DNA from: Halovenus sp.
Lineage (GTDB): Archaea > Halobacteriota > Halobacteria > Halobacteriales > Haloarculaceae
Direction of reading: 5' to 3'
Assembly: GCA_028275145.1 (NCBI GenBank)
Contig: JAQCNG010000220.1
Coordinates: forward strand, 1 to 8,378
Length of the DNA stretch: 8,378 nt
Numbering within the stretch: position 1 is the stretch's first letter; the number at the start of each line of letters is the position of its first letter. Shown piece by piece: positions 1-6,302 of the stretch. Both the position numbers and the translations under genes were made by a program. Below the pieces are notes generated by a model. The model searched no databases and was not told the DNA's origin. It saw nothing but the letters and a program-made list of their open reading frames with translations.

Positions 1-2067
1 GTCGACACCCTCGGTGAGTGTTCCCCGGACGCTCGTGACCAGCACTCTCCCGCTGCCGGCGAAAAACTCCGATTTGAGCCGCTCGGTCTCCTCGAAGGAA
101 CTGCTCGCGTCCACGAGCACCGGCTTCTCGACGGCCCGTTCGAGGTAGCGGCCGGCCCACTCGGCCTCGCGGTAACTGGGCATGGCGAGCATCACGTTGC
201 CCGGCGAGCGCGCGAGCGTCCGCAGAGCGTGTGCGTACTCGTCGCGGGTGCTGTTCCACCCCGCGGGGTCGCCGTTCTCGCCGGGGTCGCCGCGGTTGCG
301 CGCGGTGAAGGCTGTCGCGTCGACGAGCCAACTCGCACGGTTGTCCTCCGGGAACGGGAGCCCGTAGGTCCGCTCGCGGACGGTCCGGTCCTGCCCGAGC
401 GCCGCCAGCCCCGACACCTCGGTGAACACGTCCAGTGGCTCCAGTGTCGCGCTCATCAGCACCCCACCGCCGAGGTCGTCGAATATCTCACGGAGTGACT
501 CGCCGGGCATACACTCGAACAGCACCAGTCCGGCGGTGTACTCCCCCTCCCAGCCATCGCGGGTGGCGGCTGTGGGCTCTAGCTCTATCTCGCGCAGGTA
601 GCGGGCGTGGTCCCGGCTCCACCACCGCTCCATGACCGCGCCGACGGCCGCACAGACGGGCGTGCGGTCCATGTCAAGTGACTCGATTGCCTGCTCGGTG
701 GCGGTGCCGACCGCCGACAGCGTCCGCCACAGTTCGCCGGTGTAGCCCGCCGCCTCGGCCCACGCGGTCACCTCGTCGCGCTCGACGGTCTCCGGGTCGC
801 GCAGCGGCACCTCCAGGTCCCGGTCGGGGGCGTCGCCGGTCCGCCAGCCGGCGGCCTCCGCGTCGAGTGCGTCCTCGATGCGGCCGTCGAGCCACGCGAG
901 CAGGTCGTCGTAGAACTGCCGGGCCTCCTCGAGTGCGTCAATGGGCACGTCGCGCTCGGTCAGTTCCGCACGCACCGCCGCCCTCGCGTCGTCGGTTTCG
1001 CGGGCGCGGGTCAGCACCGTCCGGAGGTCGTTCTGTGCCCGCGTCAGCGTCTCCGTTCCGACCCGGTCCGAGAGCAGTTCCCGCACCCGCTCCTCCAGGC
1101 GGTGGGCCTCGTCGACGACCAGAAAGGTGTTCTCGTCGAGCACCGACTCGAGCAGGGGCCGCGAGTCGGGGTCGAACAGGTGGTTGTAGTTGCCCACCAC
1201 CACCTGTGCCGTCTCCAGCAGCACACTCATCACGCGATGCGGGCAGGTGCCCCGCTCGGTTGCCGCCGGCAGGTACTCGTCGGCGGTCACGACGCTTTGC
1301 TCGCCGATGTCGAACCCGACGGGCGAACCCCGGTTGCGGGCGTACCAGTCGGCCTCGAACGGGCAGTACAACTGGTCCCCACCCTCGGCTTCGGCGCTTG
1401 GCTGTGCCGGTGGGTACGGACTCTCGGCTCCGGCCGTCGCCAGCTGGCTGCCCGGAATCTGTTGCTGGCCGGCGTCGGCCCGGGCCTCCCGGACGAGCGC
1501 GCTCGCCCGCTCGGGGTCCCACCACACCTCCTCACCCCCGGCGGCCCCGACGGCCACCTCCGCGACCGGTTCCCCGCCCGGGTTCTCCCCCTCGACCAGG
1601 CCGGCGGTGTTCTCACGGAGGTCCTCACAGCGCTCGTGGACGCCCACGTCGCCGGGAAAGACACCCTCGCGGCCGTACGGACAGAGGTCCCGTTTCCCGA
1701 CGAGTGCAACCCCCGGCAGAGGCGACCCCAGTCCGGCGTTGAGTGTCCGGAGGTCCTCGACGAACTGCTGGCGCTGCTGTTTGACCGGCGTCACCACCAC
1801 GGCGTTTTCGTAGTCCCCCTCCCGGATGAGCGTCGCCGCCGCGGTGAGCGCGGCCATCGTCTTGCCCGTTCCGCAGGGACCCTCCATCGCCAGATAGCCG
1901 CTCTCGCGACCGACCGCCACCGCGCTCTCGATGGCGTCGCGCTGGTTCTCGTAGGGCTCGTCGAACCCGAAGTACTGTCGCCACTCCGCGCGGTCCCCCG
2001 CACCCGGTTCGTCCCGACCTGTGGTGCCGGTGTTGCTCGCGTCTCCCGGCCCGTCGGCGTCGCCCAT
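1..2067 (-). CDS. XPD/Rad3-type iron-sulfur DNA helicase, C-terminus beyond window
   Basis: ATP-dependent superfamily 2 helicase of the Rad3/XPD/DinG group, expected to unwind DNA 5'-3' in repair or replication. The 689 visible residues contain FDEPYENQ (35-42), Walker A GPCGTGKT (63-70), motif Ia around VVVTPVKQQ (90-98), DEAH (319-322), motif III MSATLEP (538-544), motif IV GNVMLAMPSY (623-632) and motif V VRGTLTEGVD (680-689). Four cysteines, C129 (LCPYG), C147 (ERC), C235 (YCPF) and C275 (TCPH), lie between motifs Ia and II, where this family binds a 4Fe-4S cluster. GNYNHLF (292-298) follows, as is usual. Motif VI (QxxGRxxR) would lie off the left edge. The ATG at 2067 gives a typical acidic N-terminus. 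An in-frame ATG at 2136 would add a Cys/Arg-rich segment and is less likely. The C147-C235 gap holds a long low-complexity insert. Family is confident; the exact orthologue is not. Confidence 0.93.
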   Translation of the reverse strand, partial: MGDADGPGDASNTGTTGRDEPGAGDRAEWRQYFGFDEPYENQRDAIESAVAVGRESGYLAMEGPCGTGKTMAALTAAATLIREGDYENAVVVTPVKQQRQQFVEDLRTLNAGLGSPLPGVALVGKRDLCPYGREGVFPGDVGVHERCEDLRENTAGLVEGENPGGEPVAEVAVGAAGGEEVWWDPERASALVREARADAGQQQIPGSQLATAGAESPYPPAQPSAEAEGGDQLYCPFEADWYARNRGSPVGFDIGEQSVVTADEYLPAATERGTCPHRVMSVLLETAQVVVGNYNHLFDPDSRPLLESVLDENTFLVVDEAHRLEERVRELLSDRVGTETLTRAQNDLRTVLTRARETDDARAAVRAELTERDVPIDALEEARQFYDDLLAWLDGRIEDALDAEAAGWRTGDAPDRDLEVPLRDPETVERDEVTAWAEAAGYTGELWRTLSAVGTATEQAIESLDMDRTPVCAAVGAVMERWWSRDHARYLREIELEPTAATRDGWEGEYTAGLVLFECMPGESLREIFDDLGGGVLMSATLEPLDVFTEVSGLAALGQDRTVRERTYGLPFPEDNRASWLVDATAFTARNRGDPGENGDPAGWNSTRDEYAHALRTLARSPGNVMLAMPSYREAEWAGRYLERAVEKPVLVDASSSFEETERLKSEFFAGSGRVLVTSVRGTLTEGVD

Positions 2068-2162
2068 ACCGGTGCTGGGGCGTGCTCGGGCTTGAATCCA
2101 CGGACAGCACTCCGGGGTCTCCGAACCGCAACGCATAGGACAGTCCCCGACAACCCCCAGAT
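2068..2162. promoter_or_regulatory. Divergent intergenic region between helicase and DUF420 gene
   Basis: These 95 bp separate two divergent genes and must hold both promoters if each gene has its own. I see no strong TATA box in either direction. The best plus-strand candidate is the weak GCATAG (2133-2138), about 27 bp before the GTG at 2163. On the minus strand the spacing from 2067 points to the weak GGATTCAAG (2090-2098). The role is inferred from gene orientation. Confidence 0.35.
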
Positions 2163-2750
2163 GTGGAGACAGACGGCCGGCAACGGGACCGCATCCGGAA
2201 CCAGATACGCGCGCACATCCCCGCGGTGACGGCACTGCTGACGGCTGTCTCGCTCGCGCTCGTGTTCGGTGCCGTTGGCGGGTACGTCCCCGACAGTGCG
2301 CTCCCGCGGGTGGACCCGCTGGTCGCGGTGGTCCCTCACGCGAACGCCCTCGTCAGTGCCGCCGCAATCACCACTATCCTCGTCGGTGTGCGCGCCATCC
2401 AGCGCGGCAACGTCACCCGGCACCGGCGGGCGATGCTCGCCAGCACGGCACTGTTCGGGCTCTTTTTGCTCCTGTACCTCTACCGCGTCTCGCTGGAGGG
2501 ACCAACAGCGTTCACCGGACCCGACACGCTCCGGCGGTTTGTCTACCTGCCGATGCTGGCAGTCCACATCCTGCTCGCGGTTGTCTGTCTGCCGTTTGTT
2601 TACGGGGCGCTGTTGCTCGCGGGCACCCATCGTGTTGCCGAACTCCGCGAGACCCTCCACCCCCGCGTCGGGCGGGTTGCGGCGACGCTGTGGCTCGTCT
2701 CGTTCTCGCTTGGCATCTGTGTGTATCTCGCGTTGCACGTCCTGTTCTGA
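2163..2750 (+). CDS. DUF420 family integral membrane protein
   Basis: A 195-residue protein with five likely membrane helices at about 20-42, 52-78, 91-109, 126-153 and 172-194. The pattern matches DUF420: FLLLYLYRV (101-109), a segment like G-x-x-x-F-x-G (113-119), YLPMLAVHILLAV (128-140) and a final helix ending YLALHVLF. Histidines 59, 87, 135, 156, 166 and 192 lie in or beside helices, and some could bind metal or heme. The family includes bacterial CtaM/YozB, linked to cytochrome aa3 oxidase maturation. A similar role here is inference, since no oxidase gene is visible. GTG at 2163 is the likely start because an in-frame stop lies at 2136-2138 and no ATG precedes the first helix. The overlapping ATG at 2161 is in another frame. 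The gene diverges from the helicase. Confidence 0.85.
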   Translation: METDGRQRDRIRNQIRAHIPAVTALLTAVSLALVFGAVGGYVPDSALPRVDPLVAVVPHANALVSAAAITTILVGVRAIQRGNVTRHRRAMLASTALFGLFLLLYLYRVSLEGPTAFTGPDTLRRFVYLPMLAVHILLAVVCLPFVYGALLLAGTHRVAELRETLHPRVGRVAATLWLVSFSLGICVYLALHVLF

Positions 2751-2860
2751 GACGGTGTGCCGGTCCCGGCGCTCGCTCGACGGACAGTCGCTCCGTTGTC
2801 TCTCTCCGTGGAGCGTGGGAGGCTGGCCCGGGTAGGGCCGGCCACGGCGAACCGCCTCAC

Positions 2861-2869
2861 TCTTTACCC
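2861..2869 (+). promoter_or_regulatory. TATA-like box of the DMT transporter gene
   Basis: TCTTTACCC is the most AT-rich spot in the GC-rich gap from 2751 to 2887 and is centred about 23 bp before the ATG at 2888. This fits a haloarchaeal promoter giving a leaderless or nearly leaderless transcript, and it supports the choice of start. No Shine-Dalgarno sequence is seen. Confidence 0.5.
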
Positions 2870-2887
2870 GGGAGTCGAAGCAACTGT

Positions 2888-3817
2888 ATGGGCGCGTACC
2901 GGGACGGTGGCCTGTTCGTCGTGCTGTCGGTGCTGTGGGGTTCGTCGTTCGTCGCCATCAAGGTGGGGCTGGACCACATCCCGCCGGTGCTTTTCGCCAG
3001 TCTGCGCTACGACGTGGCGGGTGTGCTCCTGCTGGCCTACGCCGCGCTGGCGACCGACCGGTGGCTGCCGCGCACACGGGAGGACTGGGTGGAGGTGCTC
3101 GTCGGGTCGGTGCTGCTCATCGCCGCGTACAACGCCTTTCTGTTCGTCGGCGAGCAGGGCGTCACGAGCGGCGTCGCGGCCATCCTGGTCGCCACCAGCC
3201 CCATTCTGACGACCGGCTTCTCCCGGTTGCTGTTGCCCGACAGCCGACTCACACCGCTGGGACTGGTCGGTCTGGCCTGCGGGTTCGTCGGGGTCGTGCT
3301 CGTGGCGGTTCCGGGCTCAGGTTCGGTCACCGTCGACGACCTGGTCGCGCCGGGGCTGGTCTTTCTCGCGGCGGTGTCGGTTGCTCTCGGGAGTGTCCTC
3401 GTCGAGCGCACCGACGGCGATATCGGCACCGAGGGGGCCGTCGCCTGGTCGTTTGTCCTCGGGGCTGCCGTGATGCACGCCGCGAGCGGTGCACTCCCCA
3501 CCGAGTCTCTCGGTGACCTCTCGGTCACCACCGGGGCGGTGGTCGCACTGGCCTACCTCGCGGTGCTTGCGAGTGTCGTCGGCTACGTCATTTACTTTCG
3601 GTTGCTCGACCGCCTCGGCGCGGTCGACATCAACCTCGTCTCCTACGCCGCGCCGGTTGTCGCCGCCATCGCCGGGTGGGTCGTCCTCGGAGAGACGCTG
3701 GAACCGCTCACCGTCCTCGGTTTCGCTGTCATCGCCGCCGGGTTCGTCCTGCTGAAACGCCGGGCGCTCGCGGAGCGCTCGCGCACCCTCCGGCGTGCGC
3801 TCCCGGGCCGTCAGTGA
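2888..3817 (+). CDS. EamA/DMT-family transporter (drug/metabolite exporter type)
   Basis: A 309-residue membrane protein with ten likely helices in two homologous halves, the standard two-EamA-domain design. The first half shows LWGSSFVAIKVGL (16-28), PPVLFASLRYDVAG (32-45) and ATSPILTTG (102-110). The second shows SVVGYVIYFRLLDRLGA (229-245), YAAPVVAAIAGWVVLGE (253-269) and a final helix closed by KRR (290-292). Members export or import amino acids, metabolites or drugs by secondary transport, and the substrate cannot be read from the sequence. Length is typical. ATG at 2888 is preferred over longer frame-open starts because it puts MGAYRDGG directly before helix 1 and has a suitably placed promoter. 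A short basic tail (RRALAERSRTLRRALPGRQ) follows the last helix. It lies 137 bp downstream of the DUF420 gene and probably has its own promoter. Confidence 0.92.
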   Translation: MGAYRDGGLFVVLSVLWGSSFVAIKVGLDHIPPVLFASLRYDVAGVLLLAYAALATDRWLPRTREDWVEVLVGSVLLIAAYNAFLFVGEQGVTSGVAAILVATSPILTTGFSRLLLPDSRLTPLGLVGLACGFVGVVLVAVPGSGSVTVDDLVAPGLVFLAAVSVALGSVLVERTDGDIGTEGAVAWSFVLGAAVMHAASGALPTESLGDLSVTTGAVVALAYLAVLASVVGYVIYFRLLDRLGAVDINLVSYAAPVVAAIAGWVVLGETLEPLTVLGFAVIAAGFVLLKRRALAERSRTLRRALPGRQ

Positions 3818-3899
3818 CCGCCCCCCGCATGTGGGCCGTCCGGATGGCCGCCCGACCGGACACCTCACCCCGTCTCGTCGCCCGTTGTTCCGCCGAACC

Positions 3900-3916
3900 G
3901 ACACGTGTCACACGTG
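3900..3916. repeat. Paired CACGTG motifs
   Basis: GACACGTGTC (3900-3909) is a perfect 10-bp palindrome, and a second CACGTG follows at 3911-3916, nine bases after the first (3902-3907). A pair at nearly one helical turn could bind a dimeric regulator, but the hexamer is short and chance is possible. Confidence 0.3.
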
Positions 3917-3950
3917 CGTCAGTCGAACGTTTGCCGAGTGTAATTCAACC

Positions 3951-3982
3951 AAAAAACCGACGGAGAGCGTCGACGCTCCGTC
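3951..3982 (-). terminator. Terminator-like hairpin with T6 tract, minus strand
   Basis: Read on the minus strand, a stem GACGG / CCGTC encloses the palindrome AGCGTCGACGCT with a two-base bulge. Two bases after a further C/G the T6 tract follows (3956-3951). This resembles an intrinsic terminator, and T-tracts also end archaeal transcripts. No minus-strand gene is known to lie upstream, so it would stop antisense or short RNA. On the plus strand the same hairpin lacks a T-tract but might help end the DMT transporter message. Confidence 0.35.
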
Positions 3983-3990
3983 ACACGGGG

Positions 3991-3997
3991 ATTTATG
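3991..3997 (+). promoter_or_regulatory. TATA-like box upstream of the ilvA leader region
   Basis: ATTTATG is a good haloarchaeal TATA-like element. A transcript from it would begin near 4017-4021, at the edge of the 18-bp palindrome, and give about 117 nt of leader before ilvA. It is an alternative or additional promoter to the one at 4106-4113. On the other strand it reads CATAAAT, so direction is uncertain. Confidence 0.4.
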
Positions 3998-4018
3998 AAC
4001 GTCGAGTGATAAGGAACG

Positions 4019-4036
4019 GTGCAGTCGCGACTGCAC
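4019..4036. repeat. 18-bp perfect palindrome upstream of ilvA
   Basis: GTGCAGTCGCGACTGCAC equals its own reverse complement. It sits about 25 bp after the TATA-like box at 3991-3997, where a bound dimeric regulator would block initiation. As RNA it would fold into a seven-bp stem with a CGCG loop. An Lrp/AsnC-type operator controlling ilvA is a plausible reading, but no regulator gene is visible. Confidence 0.55.
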
Positions 4037-4047
4037 TGTCACCGCTC

Positions 4048-4060
4048 CACTCTTAGAGTG
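4048..4060. repeat. 13-base inverted repeat
   Basis: CACTCT-T-AGAGTG is an inverted repeat with a single central base. It lies 11 bases after the 18-bp palindrome and is followed by GTGACC and a C/T-rich run. It could be a second operator half or a small leader hairpin. Confidence 0.35.
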
Positions 4061-4105
4061 TGACCGAACTCCCCCCTTTCAGTTCTGTCCGTTCGAGTGC
4101 CCAAC

Positions 4106-4113
4106 GACTAATT
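4106..4113 (+). promoter_or_regulatory. Probable ilvA TATA box
   Basis: GACTAATT is centred about 26 bp before the ilvA ATG at 4136, the spacing expected for a leaderless haloarchaeal transcript. The flanking bases are GC-rich (CCCGGG follows), so the AT-rich core stands out. Confidence 0.5.
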
Positions 4114-4135
4114 CCCGGGAGCGTGAACGTCAACC

Positions 4136-5347
4136 ATGCTCCAGTTCGAGGATGTAACAGCGGCCCGCGAGCGGGTCGACAGGACATCACGACACACACC
4201 GCTGACCTACACCTACACCTTCTCTTCGATGACCGGCGCGGACGTCCACCTGAAACAGGAGATGCTCCAGCGCACGGGGTCGTTCAAGATACGCGGTGCG
4301 ACCAACCGCATCGCGACACTCTCGCCGGAGGCGCTCGCCGACGGGGTCGTCACCGCGAGTGCGGGCAACCACGCCCAGGGGGTCGCGCTCGCGGCCACCC
4401 GGATGGGCGTGGACGCGACGGTGGTGATGCCGGAGTACGCCCCCCTCCAGAAGGTACGGGCCACACGCTCGTACGGCGCGGAGGTCCTGTTGCACGGCGT
4501 CGACTACGACGAGGCCGCCGAGCGCGCCCGCGAAATCGAGCGCGAGGAGGGGCGGTACTATCTGCCCGCGTTCGACGACTGGGCGGTGATGGCCGGCCAG
4601 GGCACAATCGGTCTGGAGATACTCGAGGACCTGCCCGAGGTGGAGACTGTCGTCGTCCCAATCGGCGGCGGCGGTCTCATCTCGGGGGTTGCGACCGCGC
4701 TAAAGGGCCAGGACCCCGACATCCGCGTCGTCGGCGTGCAGGCCGAGGGCGCCTCGAGCGCGGCCCAGTCGCTGCAGAAAGGCCAGCGGGTGGAACTCGA
4801 CAGCGTCGACACAATCGCCGACGGCATCGCCACCCGCTCGCTCGGCGAGAAGACCTACCAGGTCGTCCGCGAGCGCGTCGACGAGGTGGTGACCGTCTCC
4901 GACGCCGAGATTGCCGTCGCCATCGTGACGCTGCTGGAACGGAGCAAGACGCTGACCGAGGGCGCGGGCGCGGTGTCGCTCGCGGCACTGCTTGAGGGGC
5001 GGTTCGACTACGAGGACGACGAGACAATCGCGCTGGCGCTGTGTGGTGGCAACATCGACATGAACATGCTCTCGACGGTCATCGTCCGCGGACTCGCCGA
5101 GACGGGCCGGTATCTCCGCATCAAGACGGTGCTGCCCGACCGCCCGGGCGCGCTCGAATCGCTCTCCGGTATCATCTCCGAGCAGGAGGCAAACATCTAC
5201 GCCATCCGCCACGACCGCACCTCGCGTGACGTCTCGATGGACGACGCCGAGGTGGAGATCGACCTCGAGACCCGCGGACCCGACCACGTCGAGCAACTGC
5301 TCTCCACGCTCGAAGAACACGGCTACGAGATAACGGTGCTGACCTAG
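4136..5347 (+). CDS. ilvA: Threonine ammonia-lyase with C-terminal ACT domain
   Basis: A PLP enzyme that deaminates L-threonine to 2-oxobutanoate and ammonia, the first step from threonine to isoleucine. The 403 residues divide into a fold-type II catalytic domain (about 1-320) and an ACT domain (about 326-403). The PLP lysine is K51 in GSFKIRGA, the SAGNHAQG loop is at 75-82, the phosphate-binding glycine loop PIGGGGLISG is at 175-184, and CGGNID is at 303-308. The ACT domain begins YLRIKTVLPDRPGALESL. This short TdcB-like enzyme plus one ACT domain is common in archaea, and the ACT domain suggests allosteric control by an amino acid. It could act in biosynthesis or catabolism, and serine may also be used. 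The ATG at 4136 gives the normal N-terminus. Its TAG overlaps the stop of the convergent hydratase gene. Confidence 0.95.
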   Translation: MLQFEDVTAARERVDRTSRHTPLTYTYTFSSMTGADVHLKQEMLQRTGSFKIRGATNRIATLSPEALADGVVTASAGNHAQGVALAATRMGVDATVVMPEYAPLQKVRATRSYGAEVLLHGVDYDEAAERAREIEREEGRYYLPAFDDWAVMAGQGTIGLEILEDLPEVETVVVPIGGGGLISGVATALKGQDPDIRVVGVQAEGASSAAQSLQKGQRVELDSVDTIADGIATRSLGEKTYQVVRERVDEVVTVSDAEIAVAIVTLLERSKTLTEGAGAVSLAALLEGRFDYEDDETIALALCGGNIDMNMLSTVIVRGLAETGRYLRIKTVLPDRPGALESLSGIISEQEANIYAIRHDRTSRDVSMDDAEVEIDLETRGPDHVEQLLSTLEEHGYEITVLT

Positions 5348-6165
5348 TCCTCCGACCGGTCGGGCGCACGGACGCCGTCGAACTCCCGGGGCTCCATCTC
5401 CTCGTTGGCCAGAAACGACTCGGCGCGCTCGCGGAACTCGTTGCTGTCCCAGACCCGGGCGTTCAGTTCCCGGGCCATCTCCTCGCCGACCAGCCCGAAG
5501 TTCGTCCACGGCTTCACGATTGCCTTTATACTCCGGTAGGCCTGGGGGCTGTTGTTCTCGACTATCGTCTGGACGAGTTCGAGCGCACGGTCTTCCCCCT
5601 CGCCCTCCGGAACGACGCGGTTGATGAGACCGATGGCACGGGCCTCCTCGGCGTCGAGTGTGCGCCCGGTGAGCAGGAGGTCCTTTGCGCGTTTCTCGCC
5701 GACGATGAGCGGGAGCATCTGGACGCCACCGCCCGCGGCGGTCGCACCGACGCCGGCCTCCGGTTGCGTGAAGCGGGCGGACTCCTCGGCCACGATAAGG
5801 TCACACGCCGACACCAGTTCGTTCCCGCCGGCGGCACAGACCCCGTGTACGCCCGCCACAACCGGTTTTCCGGTGTCACGGAGGATATCCAGCGCCTCGA
5901 AGTACGCCGTCATGAACCGGGTGCCCTCCTCGAAGGAGACGTCTTTCAGGTAGTTCAGGTCGGCCCCCGCACAGAACATCTCGCCGGTCGCGCTCACGAC
6001 GACACCCTGCACGTCGCCGTCCCGGTCGGCCGCGGTAATCGCCTCAGTGAACTCCAGGATCATCCGGCTGTCGATGGTGTTGTTCCGGTCCGGGGCGTCG
6101 AGTCGGACCACGGCGACCCGGCCGTCGTCGGACCGGTCCGTGCTGACTGTGTCGTACTGGGACAT
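5344..6165 (-). CDS. Enoyl-CoA hydratase/isomerase family protein
   Basis: A 273-residue crotonase-fold protein that would hydrate 2-enoyl-CoA thioesters, as in beta-oxidation or branched-chain acid breakdown. FCAGADLNYL (64-73) and AAGGNEL (111-117) form the oxyanion-hole regions. Both glutamates that catalyse hydration in classical enzymes appear conserved: E116 in GGNEL and E136 in FTQPEAGVG. That favours a true hydratase over a decarboxylase or hydrolase relative, but substrate cannot be assigned. GERA-like residues around EKRAKDLLLTGRTLDAEEARAIGLINRVVP (157-186 region) are typical of the family. ATG at 6165 (MSQYDTV) is chosen because upstream codons to 6258 encode an Arg-rich stretch unlike the family. 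The tail EEMEPREFDGVRAPDRSED is acidic. It converges on ilvA and diverges from the gene at 6303. Confidence 0.92.
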   Translation of the reverse strand: MSQYDTVSTDRSDDGRVAVVRLDAPDRNNTIDSRMILEFTEAITAADRDGDVQGVVVSATGEMFCAGADLNYLKDVSFEEGTRFMTAYFEALDILRDTGKPVVAGVHGVCAAGGNELVSACDLIVAEESARFTQPEAGVGATAAGGGVQMLPLIVGEKRAKDLLLTGRTLDAEEARAIGLINRVVPEGEGEDRALELVQTIVENNSPQAYRSIKAIVKPWTNFGLVGEEMARELNARVWDSNEFRERAESFLANEEMEPREFDGVRAPDRSED

Positions 6166-6187
6166 GGCTGAAGCAACTGCGCCAAAG

Positions 6188-6195
6188 CCCATAGT
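6188..6195 (-). promoter_or_regulatory. Weak TATA-like box for the hydratase gene
   Basis: On the minus strand ACTATGGG lies about 26 bp before the ATG at 6165. It is only a partial TATA match, chosen for its spacing and for being the most AT-rich site nearby. A leaderless transcript would fit. Confidence 0.3.
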
Positions 6196-6226
6196 TCCCC
6201 TGTCTTTCCGGGCGCGGTCAGAACGT

Positions 6227-6267
6227 GGGCGGCCGCCGGTACCCGACACCCGGCACACCGGCCGCCC
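6227..6267. repeat. GC-rich inverted repeat between divergent promoters
   Basis: GGGCGGCC(GCC)GGT at 6227-6240 is the reverse complement of ACCGGCCGCCC at 6257-6267, apart from three extra bases. The arms lie 16 bp apart and directly before the TATA box at 6273. It may be an operator shared by the divergent genes. GC-rich DNA produces such arms by chance fairly often. Confidence 0.35.
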
Positions 6268-6272
6268 GGCAG

Positions 6273-6278
6273 TTTATA
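6273..6278 (+). promoter_or_regulatory. Strong TATA box of the gene at 6303
   Basis: TTTATA, centred 27 bp before the ATG at 6303, is a textbook haloarchaeal TATA element in a GC-rich setting and the best promoter in the window. The spacing predicts a leaderless message and fixes the start codon. Confidence 0.75.
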
Positions 6279-6302
6279 ACCTCGCACAGCAAACGGGAGA
6301 GT

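Larger units (their letters stand above)
3818..4135. other. 318-bp intergenic region rich in dyads, no convincing gene
   Basis: This stretch lies between the DMT transporter and ilvA. From left to right it holds two CACGTG motifs (3902-3916), an A6 run and bulged hairpin (3951-3982), a TATA-like box (3991-3997), an 18-bp perfect palindrome (4019-4036), a short inverted repeat (4048-4060), a C/T-rich run (4068-4080) and the probable ilvA TATA box (4106-4113). Base composition falls locally below that of the flanking genes. The only open frames are short and basic, unlike haloarchaeal proteins. I see no tRNA or known riboswitch. Confidence 0.7.

Noticed and set aside
1..6. GTCGAC at the first bases as an element boundary
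   Set aside because: It encodes the Val-Asp of helicase motif V in frame, so it is ordinary coding sequence at the window edge.
678..1742. Plus-strand open frame of 354 codons
   Set aside because: It is antisense to the helicase and encodes an Arg/Pro-rich low-complexity protein typical of shadow frames in GC-rich DNA.
2690..2887. Upstream start for the DMT transporter
   Set aside because: It would overlap the DUF420 gene and add a Cys/Arg-rich segment. A TATA-like box fits the start at 2888.
3818..4056. Short basic open frames in the ilvA upstream region as small genes
   Set aside because: They are Arg/Pro/Thr-rich continuations of shadow frames with no start signals and no haloarchaeal acidic bias.
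4060..4995. Plus-strand open frame of 311 codons overlapping ilvA
   Set aside because: Arg/Gly-rich product in another frame of a clearly conserved enzyme gene.
6166..6258. Upstream ATG extending the hydratase by 31 residues
   Set aside because: The added segment is Arg/Gly-rich, would cover the promoter region, and precedes the usual family N-terminus at 6165.
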